DNA of 64,000 nt, taken from positions 15,843,001-15,907,000 of the forward strand of contig NC_133566.1 in assembly GCF_048773025.1 (NCBI RefSeq), written 5' to 3'. Source of the DNA: Camelus bactrianus. Taxonomy: Eukaryota > Chordata > Mammalia > Artiodactyla > Camelidae. This document shows, piece by piece, positions 33,401 through 44,649 of the stretch (positions are counted from its first letter, which is position 1; each line of letters starts with the position of its first letter). A program made the position numbers and the translations under genes. The notes beneath the pieces were generated by a model. The model ran no database searches. It worked only from the letters and a program-made list of their open reading frames with translations, and was not told the DNA's origin.

Positions 33401-33540
33401 CATTTGAAAGTCAAAGTGGAGTAGCCGTGGTTCAGACATCAAGGTAAAACGAGGTGGTCACTGTGGACGTGATTTCAGACATGCTCCTGTGTTGCTGAGA
33501 ACTCTAGTTTTCTGAGCTGTGTCATACCCAGGGTGGTACC
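30440..33540 (-). mobile_element. Endogenous retrovirus fossil (class I-like), gag-pro-pol part and LTR-like end
   Basis: Reading on the minus strand from right to left there is an LTR-like stretch (about 33540-32960, with a reversed AATAAA near 33027), a gag nucleocapsid piece with a CCHC zinc knuckle (about 32640-32430), a protease piece with a DTGA active-site motif (about 32260) and a reverse transcriptase region with a YVDD motif (about 31620-30770). The element is broken in several places and lacks its 3' half. A short L1 3' end is inserted at 31628-31705. The left edge abuts the L1 at about 30440. Confidence 0.8.
31628..31705 (-). mobile_element. Short L1 3' end inserted in the retroviral fossil
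   Basis: A T run followed by TTAATTGAAGTATAGTCAGT and GTCAGTTTCTGGCGTACAGC is the reversed L1 3' end. Confidence 0.75.
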
Positions 33541-34295
33541 AGCCTTTTTTTTTTTTTTAACTTGTTTTTTTCTTTCTTTCTTTTTTTGGGGGGGGGGGTT
33601 GCCACCAGCCATTCTTAAAGTAGTGTCTATTGGCAGGTGGCAGCTGCAACTTTATGACCTCAAAGTCTCCTCTTGTAACTTACATTTTTAGACAACAAAG
33701 TTGTTTTAGATGAGATGATAGCAGAAAAAAGGTGACAATATAGTGGCTAATAGCTCCTGTTATATACGTGTTAATACTACATCGGAAATTAAAACCTACT
33801 TAGATAAAAGTAGACAGCTGGCTACCTGGCTACAAGTCTTCCCCAAAGTGCCAGGTCCAGACTGGTTTTCAGGCTTAATCTCCTGAATTCCTCAGGGAAT
33901 GAGATCTGTTTTGTCTATTAAAGTTCTGGTTGTAACTACTTCTAATTGGGTCTCTTGGCACCGAAAGGGTGGACTAAGGGACTGAGATCTTAATCGTACA
34001 AGATTCGGATCCAGGACTTAAAGCTCGGGAATATTTCCAACTCAATGTCCGTTTCCCAGATCGAGGTAGGACTACACCCCATTTCAGCAGGAAGTAGCCA
34101 GAGCAGTCATCATTCCATCTCCTGAAGGATTTGGGGAAAGACGAAACAGGATTAGGGATTGAAACCGAGTCCCCCGCTAAAACCGCGTTCCTCTGCCGAG
34201 TTTATGGTGAAACTCTCTGTCCAAAACATTATTCCATTTCTTGTCCACACCTGTTCTTCTCAAGACTGAGGAGTATCAAAGAAAAGGGAGGAACT
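33540..34295 (+). mobile_element. Retroviral fossil, 3' internal part in sense orientation
   Basis: After T-rich and G-rich low-complexity DNA (33545-33600) comes sequence that ends in a polypurine-tract-like run at 34278-34293 directly before an LTR-like start. This is the layout of the env end and 3' untranslated region of a retrovirus. It is broken and of uncertain family, and lies in the opposite orientation to the element on its left. Confidence 0.5.
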
Positions 34296-34640
34296 GTAAC
34301 CAAGCGGGACCCTGGAGGGCCATCCCGGGACAGACCCCTCCCCCATATCCTCTGCCGTGGCTCCTCTCTGAAATACCTGGATAATAGTATCTGATGCACA
34401 TGTCCTGAGTTGTTTGACAGCTGCTGAAACCACCCCCAAATGGAAGAAATTCACTACTTGATGATCATGAGCACATAGCCCCTGGACCTCAGGGGTCTTG
34501 GAGCTTGTTGTCATGCAAACATTGTACATGTGCTCCCAGCCACAGACGTAAAGCAAGACATGTTACGCATTATGAGTAGTCCTACTGTGTGAAAATTCTG
34601 TTAGAGAATTCTCTTCCTGTCCTACGCAGTGTGGTTAAAA
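34295..34640 (+). mobile_element. LTR-like fossil following a polypurine tract
   Basis: Begins TGTAACCAAGCGGGACCCTG immediately after the polypurine tract and continues with wording I associate with cetartiodactyl retroviral LTRs (GCTGCTGAAACCACCCCCAA; CCTGGACCTCAGGGGTCTTG). The right edge is approximate. Confidence 0.5.
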
Positions 34641-35600
34641 GTAAAACAATAACTTTAAGTACTGATAGGGAGACAAACATTTGGTAAACAGTTCAATTAG
34701 GTCTTACAGAGCTGTTCGATGCAGAAGCCCTTCTCAAGTGGGACATAAGAGTCCAAGAGTCAGTTCGATGGAGTTTCCTTTAAATGACGCCTTTTCCAGC
34801 ATGCCTAATTCCCTGGCTGCAGGTCACGGGGGCATCTGATATTCATCCAGAGATGGGTCACTGTGATAAGCTTCAGAAACAAAGTTAGCATATCCAAACT
34901 TTACCATAATATAAAAAATAGCAAAGAGCCTTCTAGGGAGTGAGTCTTAGGCAGTAAATTGTGACCCCAATGAACAAAACTAGACTTAAATGTCCATTAA
35001 AACATAGTCTTTTTTTCTGTCTGTACTTACCCTCATTTTTACCAGTATAGCCAAATTAAGGCTAATTTGTTTGCAAAATAAGTCTGGTTAATAGATAACG
35101 TGGGGTTTTTCAAACTGGCTGCTCTGATACTTTTCATAAAAAAATCTCAGATTGAACTTTTAAAAGGCTTTTCAAGATCAGGAAACCCACACCAAGGGTT
35201 TGTCACAGGTTTTGCCTTACAGATTTGGGTGAATTCCTCCCTTTCCGAGGTCCCCAAAATGCCTTGAGATTCTTGCACCTGTTAGGAAGTGGCCTTCCTG
35301 ATTTACTGGGAACCTAAGAGTTTCCAGTTTCTGGAGGGATCAGGTCAAGAGAAAAGGTAAATGTTTCAATTCTACTTCCAAAGGTAAAATTTACCAAGTT
35401 ATTATAAATCATAATTGGCTTAAGGGGAAAGGTCTCCCTCAATATGGAAAACAGATTAAAAGTCAGTAATTATTTCCAAAAAATTACAAGCACACTCATC
35501 AGTTTCCTCAATCCTGTGTAATGAATTCTTTTTGCTAGCAGCTTTATAAAATCAGTTTCCATTAGACCTTTTAAATATCTTGTCCAGTTCAGCAGTATGA
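34640..35600. mobile_element. AT-rich probable retroviral-derived DNA
   Basis: No intact coding sequence. The part from about 35270 to 35600 shares its order and wording with 38375-38880 in the same orientation (AGGAAGTGGCCTTCCTGATT here, AGGAAGTGACCTTCCTTACT there; TCTGGAGGGATC in both), so the two are copies of one dispersed repeat. The family is not identified. Confidence 0.4.
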
Positions 35601-35805
35601 TTTAAAAGAATCCTGTACTTGTCAAAAAGTTTTTCTCTGAATCTTCCTGAAGAGGAAGCAGTTTTGCAAAGCATCCGCTTGACAGCCTATGAATGGGGAA
35701 AGACTTTCAAAAGCAAAGGTGAAGATCTGATTACAACGTTTTTGACAAAGAAGCTTAATCAAGTTGCTGTGAAGTACAAGTTAAAGTACATCCACACATA
35801 AGAGT
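35600..35805 (+). other. Unassigned 60-codon open frame
   Basis: A frame from 35619 to 35801 has protein-like composition (SIRLTAYEWGKTFKSK; FLTKKLNQVAVKYKLKYIHT) but matches no family I recognise. It sits between repeats with no promoter or splice evidence and may be part of an old element or a pseudogene remnant. Confidence 0.2.
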
Positions 35806-35809
35806 GACA

Positions 35810-36085
35810 CGAGGCAATAAGAAGGAATGATCTATTTTAAGAACAACATGGAGGAATCTGAAAATAATGAGGGCAAGTGAAGGAAGACATGCAGAAGTTT
35901 CCAGAAAATGGCAACAGATCTTTTGGGGTGGATTTTCCTTTCAGGGAGAAGTTTCCTGAAACTTCACGGAATAATTGCTGTGCTCACGATCTTGACGTGA
36001 TCATTCAGGTGTATACGTGTGACATTGCACAGTGTCAATATATGCAGTGAAATGTTTGTCAGTTACACCTCAAAGCTGTTCCTAA
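35810..36085 (+). mobile_element. Old L1M 3' end
   Basis: GAACAACATGGAGGAATCTG, then CAGGTGTATACGTGTGACAT and TCAGTTACACCTCAAAGCTG follow the L1M 3' end in sense orientation. Confidence 0.7.
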
Positions 36086-36089
36086 AAAT

Positions 36090-37210
36090 CCAGCAAGGAC
36101 TGTTTTTCACCTGAGGGGAAGCTGCAGCCTGGGTGAGGAGCCTGCCCAGGGCCACGCGCCACCAGGGATGGGGTGGAGAACCCTTTGTCTTGTGCCTCCA
36201 CTCAGAATGCCATTCCATACACTGCACTGCCACCCTCTGGCCAAAGCAAGGCGGCAGCGCTGGGCGCGGGGCGGCCACAGGGCTCCAAAACCCCTGCCCA
36301 AGGGGACGTCTCCTCGAGGATCTTGGGTGCTGCTGCCCCAACCCAGGCCCCAGCTGGAGCAGCAAACTCAGATGCCGCAGAGTCCAGGTGGGCAGTGCAA
36401 CTGAGTAGGGTGACAGCGTTGTCAGGTAGGTGCCTGGGCTGAAGGGGTCTGTGGGGACACTGAGGGCAGCCACTGCTCAGCTCCACACACCTGTTGCCAG
36501 AATCAGAGCCCAATGTTGCCAAATCTTTTTTTTTTTTTTTTAATTTGTTTTAAGAAGAGCTGGAAGTCCAGTTTTATATGGAAAACCTTCCAATTTTTTA
36601 ATGGCAACCTTATTCCCTGCTTGGTCTAGTGCAGACCTATTAAAACATGTCCGTGGGCCAGAATCAGCCCGGGGGTTGCCAGTTTGCAACCTCTGTGCGA
36701 ATGCCTTGGATTCTCTTCCTGGGAGCCAGCCTTGGACCAGGAGGCCACGCTCCCTCTCTGTGTATGACACAGAGGAGGAGCCCAGGGCCGGGAGAGCAGG
36801 ACATCCTTGTATCTTTCAAAAAAGGGAGAAAACCGTGGATGGAGAGGCCCGAGGCTGTGCCACTCACTGATGCTTAAGTCTGACCACTTGTGCTCATAAA
36901 AAAATAACTCTTATCATGTCCACTTTACAAAAAAACAGCATTGCAGTTCCTCCCAGGGACTGCATTTTATCCTCAGTGGCTGCCTGATTTTCCCTCATGA
37001 TTAAAGTTGAAGGAATTCTGGGGGGGAAAAAAAAATCCTTTCCTGAACTTGAATGTAAGGCCCCTGACTTAGAACTGGAACACTTTTCCTCCCCTGGTGT
37101 CCTCCCCAGGTTGGGGCACCAGGGTCTGCCCAGGAATGGAGGAAAAAGAACCAAAGGGGGTCCCTCCCTCAGAGGGAAGACAAAGAAGTGTCAGAGAGAC
37201 ACTTATTTAT
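36090..37210. other. Unique intergenic DNA
   Basis: The first 400 bp are GC-rich with overlapping open frames in several phases and no recognisable domain. The remainder includes a T run (36522-36541) and a stretch around GTCCGTGGGCCAGAATCAGC that resembles an old DNA transposon but cannot be named. Confidence 0.4.
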
Positions 37211-37665
37211 GACATTTGTTAAAGGACCGTAAGGCAGACTTTATTCAAGGGGGGCCCTGGGTGAGGGTATCGAGACCACTGCAGCGGGGCCTTGCAGTGG
37301 GGGAGAGATTGGACTCAGCTCTGAGTGCAGCACGGGCAAGTGGGGATTTAAAACCAAGGAGCTGGGTAGGGATCCGTGGATTGAAAATTACTAAGAGGAA
37401 ACCTTTTGGTGGAGGTAGAGGGGATTCTGGCTACCCACCTAACAGGACATCACCTGGGGGATGTGGAGGGTGAGAAACCTGGTCGGATATAGAGGCTGGG
37501 GGATTCTGCCAAACTGACTTAGCAGAGTTCTTGCTAAAACTGGACAATGCAGAGACAAACACGAAAGTCCAAAAGTCAAGACCTAGTTGAAACGAGCTCA
37601 GGGGAGCCTGATTAGAGTCTGGTCAGGGAGAGAATCTTCGTCAGTTCCTCCTCTTGTCCAAGGAA
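37210..37665 (-). mobile_element. LTR-like fossil, reversed
   Basis: GGCAGACTTTATTCAAGGGG near the left edge looks like the reversed R-U5 boundary of an LTR, followed by GC-rich U3-like DNA. The family is uncertain. Confidence 0.45.
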
Positions 37666-40100
37666 AGAAGAGACATTCTTCTGTCCTCCAAACGCTATCA
37701 GTCCGTTTCCTCCTCCGTCTCCTTTTGTTCCTTAAGGTTCAGCTGCACTATCAGTTTGGACTGAGCAGTGCAGGATATTTGCTGGATGGTGCGAGCGTTT
37801 GGGCACCTAGTGAGGAGGATTTTATGAAAATGAAAGAAAAACAAAGGGTAATGTTTGGAAACCCAGTTTCTGAGTCCCGATAGCTGGCAGGGCATCGGGA
37901 AAAGGGCAGTTTCCATTCTTAATGATGCCAAATCAGTAGGGTGCGAGACAAATTAGAAACATTAGTTTGGAGAGTTGTAGCCAGATATTGAAGGAAACTA
38001 GAAAAATTGAGAATTGGGTAAGAATGGGAAAAATGTGCAAGGTGGATCCCACAAGGGTGCAATATAGTTTTCCACTGAAACAAAAATTTCCTCTACAGTC
38101 ACCCCCTTTTGATCCTCATTTACAAAATAAACCTGGTCTCCTTAGTTTGGGTCTGACTTTTTATGTTAAGTGCAGCAAGAATGATAATTGGCCACATAGG
38201 CAGTTTTGAGTTTGCTTTGCTGGAACTTTTTGTAAGAAATCTAAGTTTTAAAACCATCTCGCAGCTAGGAAGCCAATCCAGGAACCTGTAGCAGGTTCTC
38301 CTTGCAGCCCTTGTAGATTTGGATGTGTTCCTCTCTTCTTGAGTCCCGAAAACAGCCTGAGGTTCCTGGGCCCTCCAGGAAGTGACCTTCCTTACTCACC
38401 TGTAAACAAGGTATCAAGCCAATTTTTCCAAGAGGGCTTTGTAGGCCTTGTCTCCACGAAGTCAACCGTGGTTCCCTAGAACTGTCTGGTCCTTTCTGAC
38501 CCTGTGCATCGTTCTGAAATATGACACTCCACTCAAAGGCTTGGTTATTTAACCCGTATTCCAATTACGTCCCATTAAAAGGGGAACAGATTCTTTTTGA
38601 ATTTGTGCAGATAACTACATTGCCATGAAACTAAAAATGTTCAAGAGTTTCTGAATTCTGGAGGGATCGGGTAGGGAGAAAAGAGAAACGTTTTATTTCT
38701 GCTAACAAGTAATAAGCTGCTAAACTGTTAAAGGTTACAGGTAGCCTAAGTGAACGGTAGTCCTTGTGTCTGGAAGATAGAACATTAAAGAACCAGCAAT
38801 GCTGGAAAACAACAATCATAATCGCCCTTTATCATTTATTCACTCCCGTGTAATCAACTCTTGATCCTAGCTTGATCTGATGAGAGTTTATCTGATGAGA
38901 AAATCTGGTTGTTTCTGTGACACAACAAAAAGAATAACCAGAAGTTATGACTGATAGCACTTTACCGGGACGTATCATGGATAGCAGGATATTGACAAAT
39001 TTCTGTGAACGTTATACAACGTCTGAAATAGTTACAGTAATAATGTTTGCGCAGACAAAGATAACCTAGGAAAGGTTAAAGCATTTCTTCTTATTTGATA
39101 ATACTTTTTCATGCAATGTAGCATACCAAACAAACCTAATTAATTTAACGTCTCCCTTTTTTACAAGGTGAAAGAACAAAGCCTTTGAGATTTTCCAGGA
39201 GCCCCCTGGGAAATCCCAAAGTAAGTTAGAGGTCAGAAAAACTTCATTTAGAATTTGATTTGGGCAGACAAAATCGTCAAAAATACAGGAAACCTCAGCT
39301 CTTTTAAAAGTGAGAAGTCTTGGTTCTCTTAAATAATCAAGGATGTGATAAAGGTTAGCATAAAGCATGGGAAATTTTTCTAGTAAGACACAAGATCTTG
39401 GTGTCCCGGACAGACTACTTAAAAAGTAAAGATCATTTACAATTTCTTATTAAGAGCAGACCAATAACCCAAGACATCGTTTTTATTCTGACAGAAGAGC
39501 AAATTCTAGTTTTGCACCAGTGTACTTTTGATATTAAGGCTCATTTTTGTAAACTTTTAAAATAAATCCATTGAAATCTTATTCAGCTTGACTACATGAG
39601 ATAAAATCTCTTTTCTGCAAGCCTTTTACAATTTTCTCATATTCATTCAGGCGTTTGTTTTCCTCTTGTCATTCTGGAAAAACCAGTCACACGACTTTAG
39701 AATTCAGTTACTCTTAACAAAAACACACCCTTCATACCTCATACCTTTCCTTATCAAAAAACACATCCTACTTTCTTGCATACTTTTCATCCATAATCGT
39801 TTCCCTTCATTCTTATTATTTCTAGTAGTTTTAATTATGTATATTGGTTATAATTTTTAACCATTTATAAACTTTCTTTTCCAGAGGAAACTAAGCAGAC
39901 AATAGTAAACTGTCACATACTAGCATCCTTTGAGCAGACTAGCAAACTATATGAACATAGATCATCTCACAATCTTCAGAAGCAAATATTTCTTTAAAAT
40001 ACAGTTTTTCATGTTTATTCATAGACCCAAATATATTTAGCTGCTTTATACCACATAAAAACAAGGTGCCAAAAATACGTGGTGTTTCCAGTGATCTATT
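37665..40100. mobile_element. AT-rich probable retroviral-derived DNA
   Basis: It has no long open frame. The part 38375-38880 is a diverged copy of 35270-35600. The rest (for example AAGCCTTTTACAATTTTCTC near 39620 and AAATATATTTAGCTGCTTTA near 40030) looks like retroviral internal or untranslated DNA, but this is from composition and context, not from a protein match. Confidence 0.35.
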
Positions 40101-40104
40101 CAGC

Positions 40105-40630
40105 TAATGCAGTTGAAGGGGTCCAAAGTATGCCACCCCAAAATATGCCAGTTTGGCATAAGGATTCTTTTGAGCTGAAGGCAAGTGAGAAACAGCAGAC
40201 ACAGGAAGAGCTCTCTGCCCTTACCCTTTCTGCCAAAAAGCAGGACATAAATTTCCATGTGTAAAGGTGTTTTCTCTGCTGTAACAAGAAGACTGGAGAC
40301 TGCAGAGGTGAACCTGCATGACAGACCTCACTAAACAATCCTTATTTACCATGCATTTCCAAGTCACCTTCCCACAATTTATAGCCCTAGGAGCCCAAAC
40401 CCCTCTTCTTTGTCTAGTAACTTCACAGTATATCACCCTTTATTAAAATGGAATATAAGCCCCCATGTCTAACAGCTTCGGGGGTTTTCACTTCTTTTCT
40501 GTGAAGCTCCCATACACATAAATTAAAAATTGTGTGCCTTTTCTCCTGCTAATGTGTCTTTTGTTAGTTTAATTTGCAGGACCCATTTACAGAACCTAAG
40601 AGGGTAAGAAGAAAAGTTTTTCCTCCCTTA
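40105..40630 (+). mobile_element. Solo LTR fossil, ERVL-like
   Basis: Starts near TGAAGGGGTCCAAAGTATGC and ends after AATTTGCAGGACCCATTTAC and AGAACCTAAGAGGGTAAGAA, with TATA-like GGAATATAAGCC near 40452 and the wording ATAAATTAAAAATTGTG at the poly(A) end. This is the structure of a mammalian class III-type LTR. It looks near full length. Confidence 0.6.
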
Positions 40631-40634
40631 GTCA

Positions 40635-42595
40635 GTAAAGCGCTAGTTCTACCCAAGAGACCACTTAAGTCAAAATTAATGGAGAGAGCCCTGGCTTAAG
40701 TCTTCTGTGCAGTTAGACACAAATGCAAGTTGCCCACAGTAAGGCCTGCCTAATGTAACAGTGTCTCCTGAGGTAGTTCATGGAGGGGGAGCAGACACTG
40801 ACAATACGTGAGGCCTCTGTCAAAACTCAAGTCCTACTGGCCCAGTTTTTACCCAGCGGTCCTTATTTGTGTTTGTTTAGTACTTTATGCAAACTGAATT
40901 TGGCTATTTCAAGGGCCATATCTCTTCAGCTGAGCTGACTTTTCTACAACCATCAACAGCAGAGCTATCTGCACTGCGTGGGGACCAGCTGCAGGTGGAG
41001 ACACGCTGCCGTCAGGCATACATTTGCCCTCACACAGGCTGACCCAAAAGCGGGACCTGCCTGGTTCCTGCCCCACTCACATGCTTGGACACATGTAGCT
41101 GGACGCAGATGTACACAGATCCAGCTACAAACCTAGACAGGCACCAGGTGTGAGCAGACAGGGGGCAGGTGACCAGGTGTACACACTCACAGACAAGCCC
41201 AGCCACTGAGGGCTGTGTGGCTGGGTGCCAGGTCTGGTCCCCACAGGCCATCCTGCCCTTTCCCACTGTGCCTGGGTCCTGGGCTCTGTCATGCTGGGCA
41301 GCCCCAGGCTGGGTTGTGTACCTTCCTGGTCACCCTCTGGTCACTTTCCTGGCCTGGCCATTCCCATGGTGGGGTGGGTGGGCAAGAGGAGCTGAGAAGT
41401 ACTGGGAGCCCCTAGGAGGGAGGTTGTGGCCCTGACACATGGCCCACCCATTAGTCCATCTGTCTGTCCATCCATTCTTTTCTCCACGTGGTCCACAGAG
41501 GAGCTCCACATCTCACAGGCAGCAGTCAGTGTGCGCTGGACGCAAAATACACAAATCAGTTCCAGGACGCAGCCTGGCCCCTACAGCTCAGTGGGTGGAC
41601 ATCACTGCAGGCTCCCAGGCTGAGGTGGGCTGCCCTGGGTGAGCGAGGCTGTGGTCACCCATCACTTATTCATTTGGCTCTAATTGGCACCTATTTTGTA
41701 CCTGGCACTGGGGTCACAGAGGCGGAAAGGGCCCTGCCCTCACAGGGTTATGGGGGGAAGGCATATGGAAGAGGCATCTCGCCCAGCCCTGGGGGAGTCG
41801 GGGAAGGCCCCCCAGAGGCAGTGTCCTCTGTGCTGCAGCTAGTGGATGAGCAGCATTCAGCAGAGGGAACAGCGTGGTGCTCTCAAGGAACCAAAGGGAG
41901 CTCAGAGTGGCTCAGGGGTCAGGATGGGCTGGGACATATCCCTGGGGCCTGACAGGCTCCGGGCTCCAGAGGTCTGCCTGCAGTCCAGGCTGGGATGGCC
42001 AGTTGGAAACTGGGAACAACAGGACTCGGACAGGAGGAGTTATCCTTAAAAGCAGGAGGATAGGACAAAGCAGGAGGAGGCTGGACTCTGGGAGGCCAAG
42101 TTGAGGCCAGTACCAGTCTAGCTGGGAGCCCCACGGACTATCAGTGCCTGGTGGGCGGGGCCGGTCTGAGTCAGCTGAACTGAGAGGCACAGGGGGGACC
42201 CTCATCCCAGCCTCATGTGCCCTTTCACATAATCACTTAGTTATAACTTGAGACTGGGGGGCATGGGTTCTTTTCAGCCAGCATGTGGGCACTGATGTCA
42301 CAAATCTGACATCAGTGTCCCTGGGCCACCCTGGGCCCCGCAGTTCCTGAGGCTGAATGAGTCTGAGGCACGAAAGGCTTGCTCTTGCCTGGCTGGCACA
42401 CTAGGGCCATTGTTCTCAGTAAAAGAAAACCAAGCCAGCTGGAAGAGGTCCATTCAACCCTAGTGTTTACACATGAGGAGCCAAGGGCCAGAGCGACAGG
42501 AAGTGACTTGCCCACGTGACAGAATGAGCTGGTGGCAGAGTCAGGGTTTGCCTATGCTCTCAGCCCATAGCCGCGGGCAGTTCCCGCCGATCTGC
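40635..42595. other. Unique intergenic DNA with one or two MIR pieces
   Basis: GC-rich from 40950 onward, with many short overlapping frames but no domain. A MIR-like or L2-like stretch lies at about 41660-41750 (TGTACCTGGCACTGGGGTCA) and a reversed MIR at 42460-42560 (AGGAAGTGACTTGCCCACGT). Confidence 0.45.
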
Positions 42596-42599
42596 GTCA

Positions 42600-42955
42600 A
42601 GACAGCTTCCAGTGTGATTTTCCCAGATGGCCAGTTGGGTTGCTTCAGCCTTTGGGTATTGTGAACACGAATGTGCAAAGATCTCTTTGACATCTTGCTT
42701 TCAGTCCTTTGGGGTACATGCCCCAAAGTGGAATTGCTGGATCGTATAGCAGTTCTGTGCTTAACCTTTTGAGGAACTTCCGTACTGATTTCCATAGTGG
42801 CTGCACCATTTTATATTCCCCCCAACAGTGCACAGGGTTTCAGTTTCTCCACATTCTCACCAATACTTATTTTCTGGGTTTTGGGGGGTATTTTTTGTTT
42901 GTTTCTTATAGTAGCCGTCCTAATGGGTGTGAGGTGGTTCCCTTTTGGTAAGGAG
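42600..42955 (-). mobile_element. L1 ORF2 3' fragment, reversed
   Basis: TGGAATTGCTGGATCGTATA, TTGAGGAACTTCCGTACTGA and CCATAGTGGCTGCACCATTT follow the reversed L1 ORF2 end. The minus-strand translation [17 protein letters not shown] confirms it. Diverged. Confidence 0.8.
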
Positions 42956-43085
42956 ACCAGTCTCGTTGGATTACGGCCCCCCAGTGATTTCACCTTAACT
43001 TGATCATCTACCTATTTCCAAATCAGTTCACAGTCACAGGCACCGGGGGTTAGGACTTCAACATCTCTATTAGGGACACAGATCA
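42955..43085 (-). mobile_element. MLT1-type LTR fragment (ERVL-MaLR fossil)
   Basis: GATTTCACCTTAACTTGATC, CTATTTCCAAATCAGTTCAC and GGGTTAGGACTTCAACATCT follow the reversed first part of an MLT1 LTR. Old and partial. Confidence 0.6.
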
Positions 43086-43620
43086 ACCCAAAACACATGT
43101 ATTTATATATACAAAAATGTATTGTTTCTGTTTTGTGTTTTACATACACAGTACACTTTTTTACAATTCTTTTTTCGTGTCACAGTATGTCTTGAAGCTC
43201 TTTCCGCCTCAGGTTATTCTTTTCAGTGGCTGCATGTTAGTACATGGTATGGCTGTTTATTTAACAATTTCCCCAAAGGTAAGTAGGCATTTAGCTATTT
43301 GAATATTTCGAACAATGCCGTGGAGAGTGTTCTTTACAAGCCTCTTTGTGCATCTGGGTGAGTATGTCTCTAAAGTAGAGATCTAGAAATGTCATTGCTG
43401 GGTTGGAGGGTGTGCGCACTTATATTATGAAATGTCTGCTGCCCGGCTGTTCACCAAAGAGGCTGTACCAACTTACACTTCCACCAGCAATGGGAGGAGA
43501 GAACCACTTTCTGCATAGTCTTGCAGGCACTTGTTTTGATCTCTCGTTCCCCATGCCCCTTGGCCGCCTTGATTTGATTTTCCCTGATTGTCCGTGACAC
43601 TGAGCAGCTTCTCACCTGCT
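43085..43620 (-). mobile_element. Old L1M fragment, reversed
   Basis: CATTGCTGGGTTGGAGGGTG, then GGCTGTACCAACTTACACTT and CCACCAGCAATGGGAG follow the reversed ORF2 end of an old L1M. Very diverged. Confidence 0.55.
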
Positions 43621-44325
43621 CTTGGTACGTCCTCTGGGGTGCGCTGCATTGCCCATGTGTGTCTGTGTCAGTGAAGGTGAGATTCAGTTACGTTTAACAG
43701 AAAGGACAATGTCACAGTGGTATAAACACAGATGTGTTTGTTTTGTTTTGTTTTCACATCAAAGGAATCCAATCTCAGGCAGCGCAGGGGTGGCCTGGCA
43801 GCTCCGTGGTCACTGAGGACCTGGATTCCTTTCATCTTTCTGTATCTTCTGCATCCTCAGTATGTGGCTTCCACACTCAAGGTTGCCTTATGGTCACCTC
43901 ACACCCACAGTCTAGACTGTGGTTAGGAGGAAACAGAAGGACAGGCTCTTTTAAATAACGTTTCTGATGGTACCACGGGCATAACACTGGCCAGAACTGA
44001 GTCACATGACCCCACCTAGGTGCAGGGAGTCTGGGAAATGTAGTTCTCCAGCCTGGGACACCCTGGGCCTGTCTCTTCTCTTCAGAGGCAGACAGGCCTC
44101 CGTCTCTTCCGCATGGCCTCCCTGGCCTCGCCATCAAGGTCACTGGTTGAACATTTCCCAGCATATCACCCAAAATAGGTAAACAAGAGTAGGAAGTAAT
44201 GGAATAAATTGCATATTTTAAGGCAGGACAAGAAGATGTAAGCATGTCACATTCCCTGCCTGTTCTGGGCCCCCCTGATGTGCAGTGTGCGTCTGCCTGG
44301 TACATTAACCAGACCTCCTCAAAGG
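43620..44325. other. Unresolved, partly repeat-like intergenic DNA
   Basis: The stretch around GAACTGAGTCACATGACCCC and GGGAAATGTAGTTCTCCAGC has wording I associate with a dispersed mammalian repeat whose name I cannot give. No gene is supported. Confidence 0.35.
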
Positions 44326-44645
44326 TGGAAACGCCTGCTCGGCCGTAAAGGTCAATGTTTTATTTTCCTTCTTCTGATGCCAGCAGTGTAACTCCTTAGA
44401 AGATTAATTTTTCCTAATCCTGTAAGGGGTCATGGTGACCTGCCTCGCCTTGTACAGGCAGATCAGGACGATGTGTCTTTGATAAACTTCATGTAAAATG
44501 CCATTTGATGTATGATCCTTCACTGTGCTTTTGACTTGTAACAGTTGGAAGTTTTGAAAGACTGTCTCCCAGGTTATAATCCTCAGGTTGGAGCCAATAA
44601 AATTCTCTACTTAGATTGACTATTGATTTTTTTGTTGATAGAAGG
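44325..44645 (+). mobile_element. Possible ERVL-like solo LTR fossil
   Basis: GACTGTCTCCCAGGTTATAA, a CAATAAAATTC poly(A)-type signal at about 44599 and an end near TTTTTTGTTGATAG have the order of a class III-type LTR 3' half. The family is uncertain. Confidence 0.4.
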
Positions 44646-44649
44646 AAGG

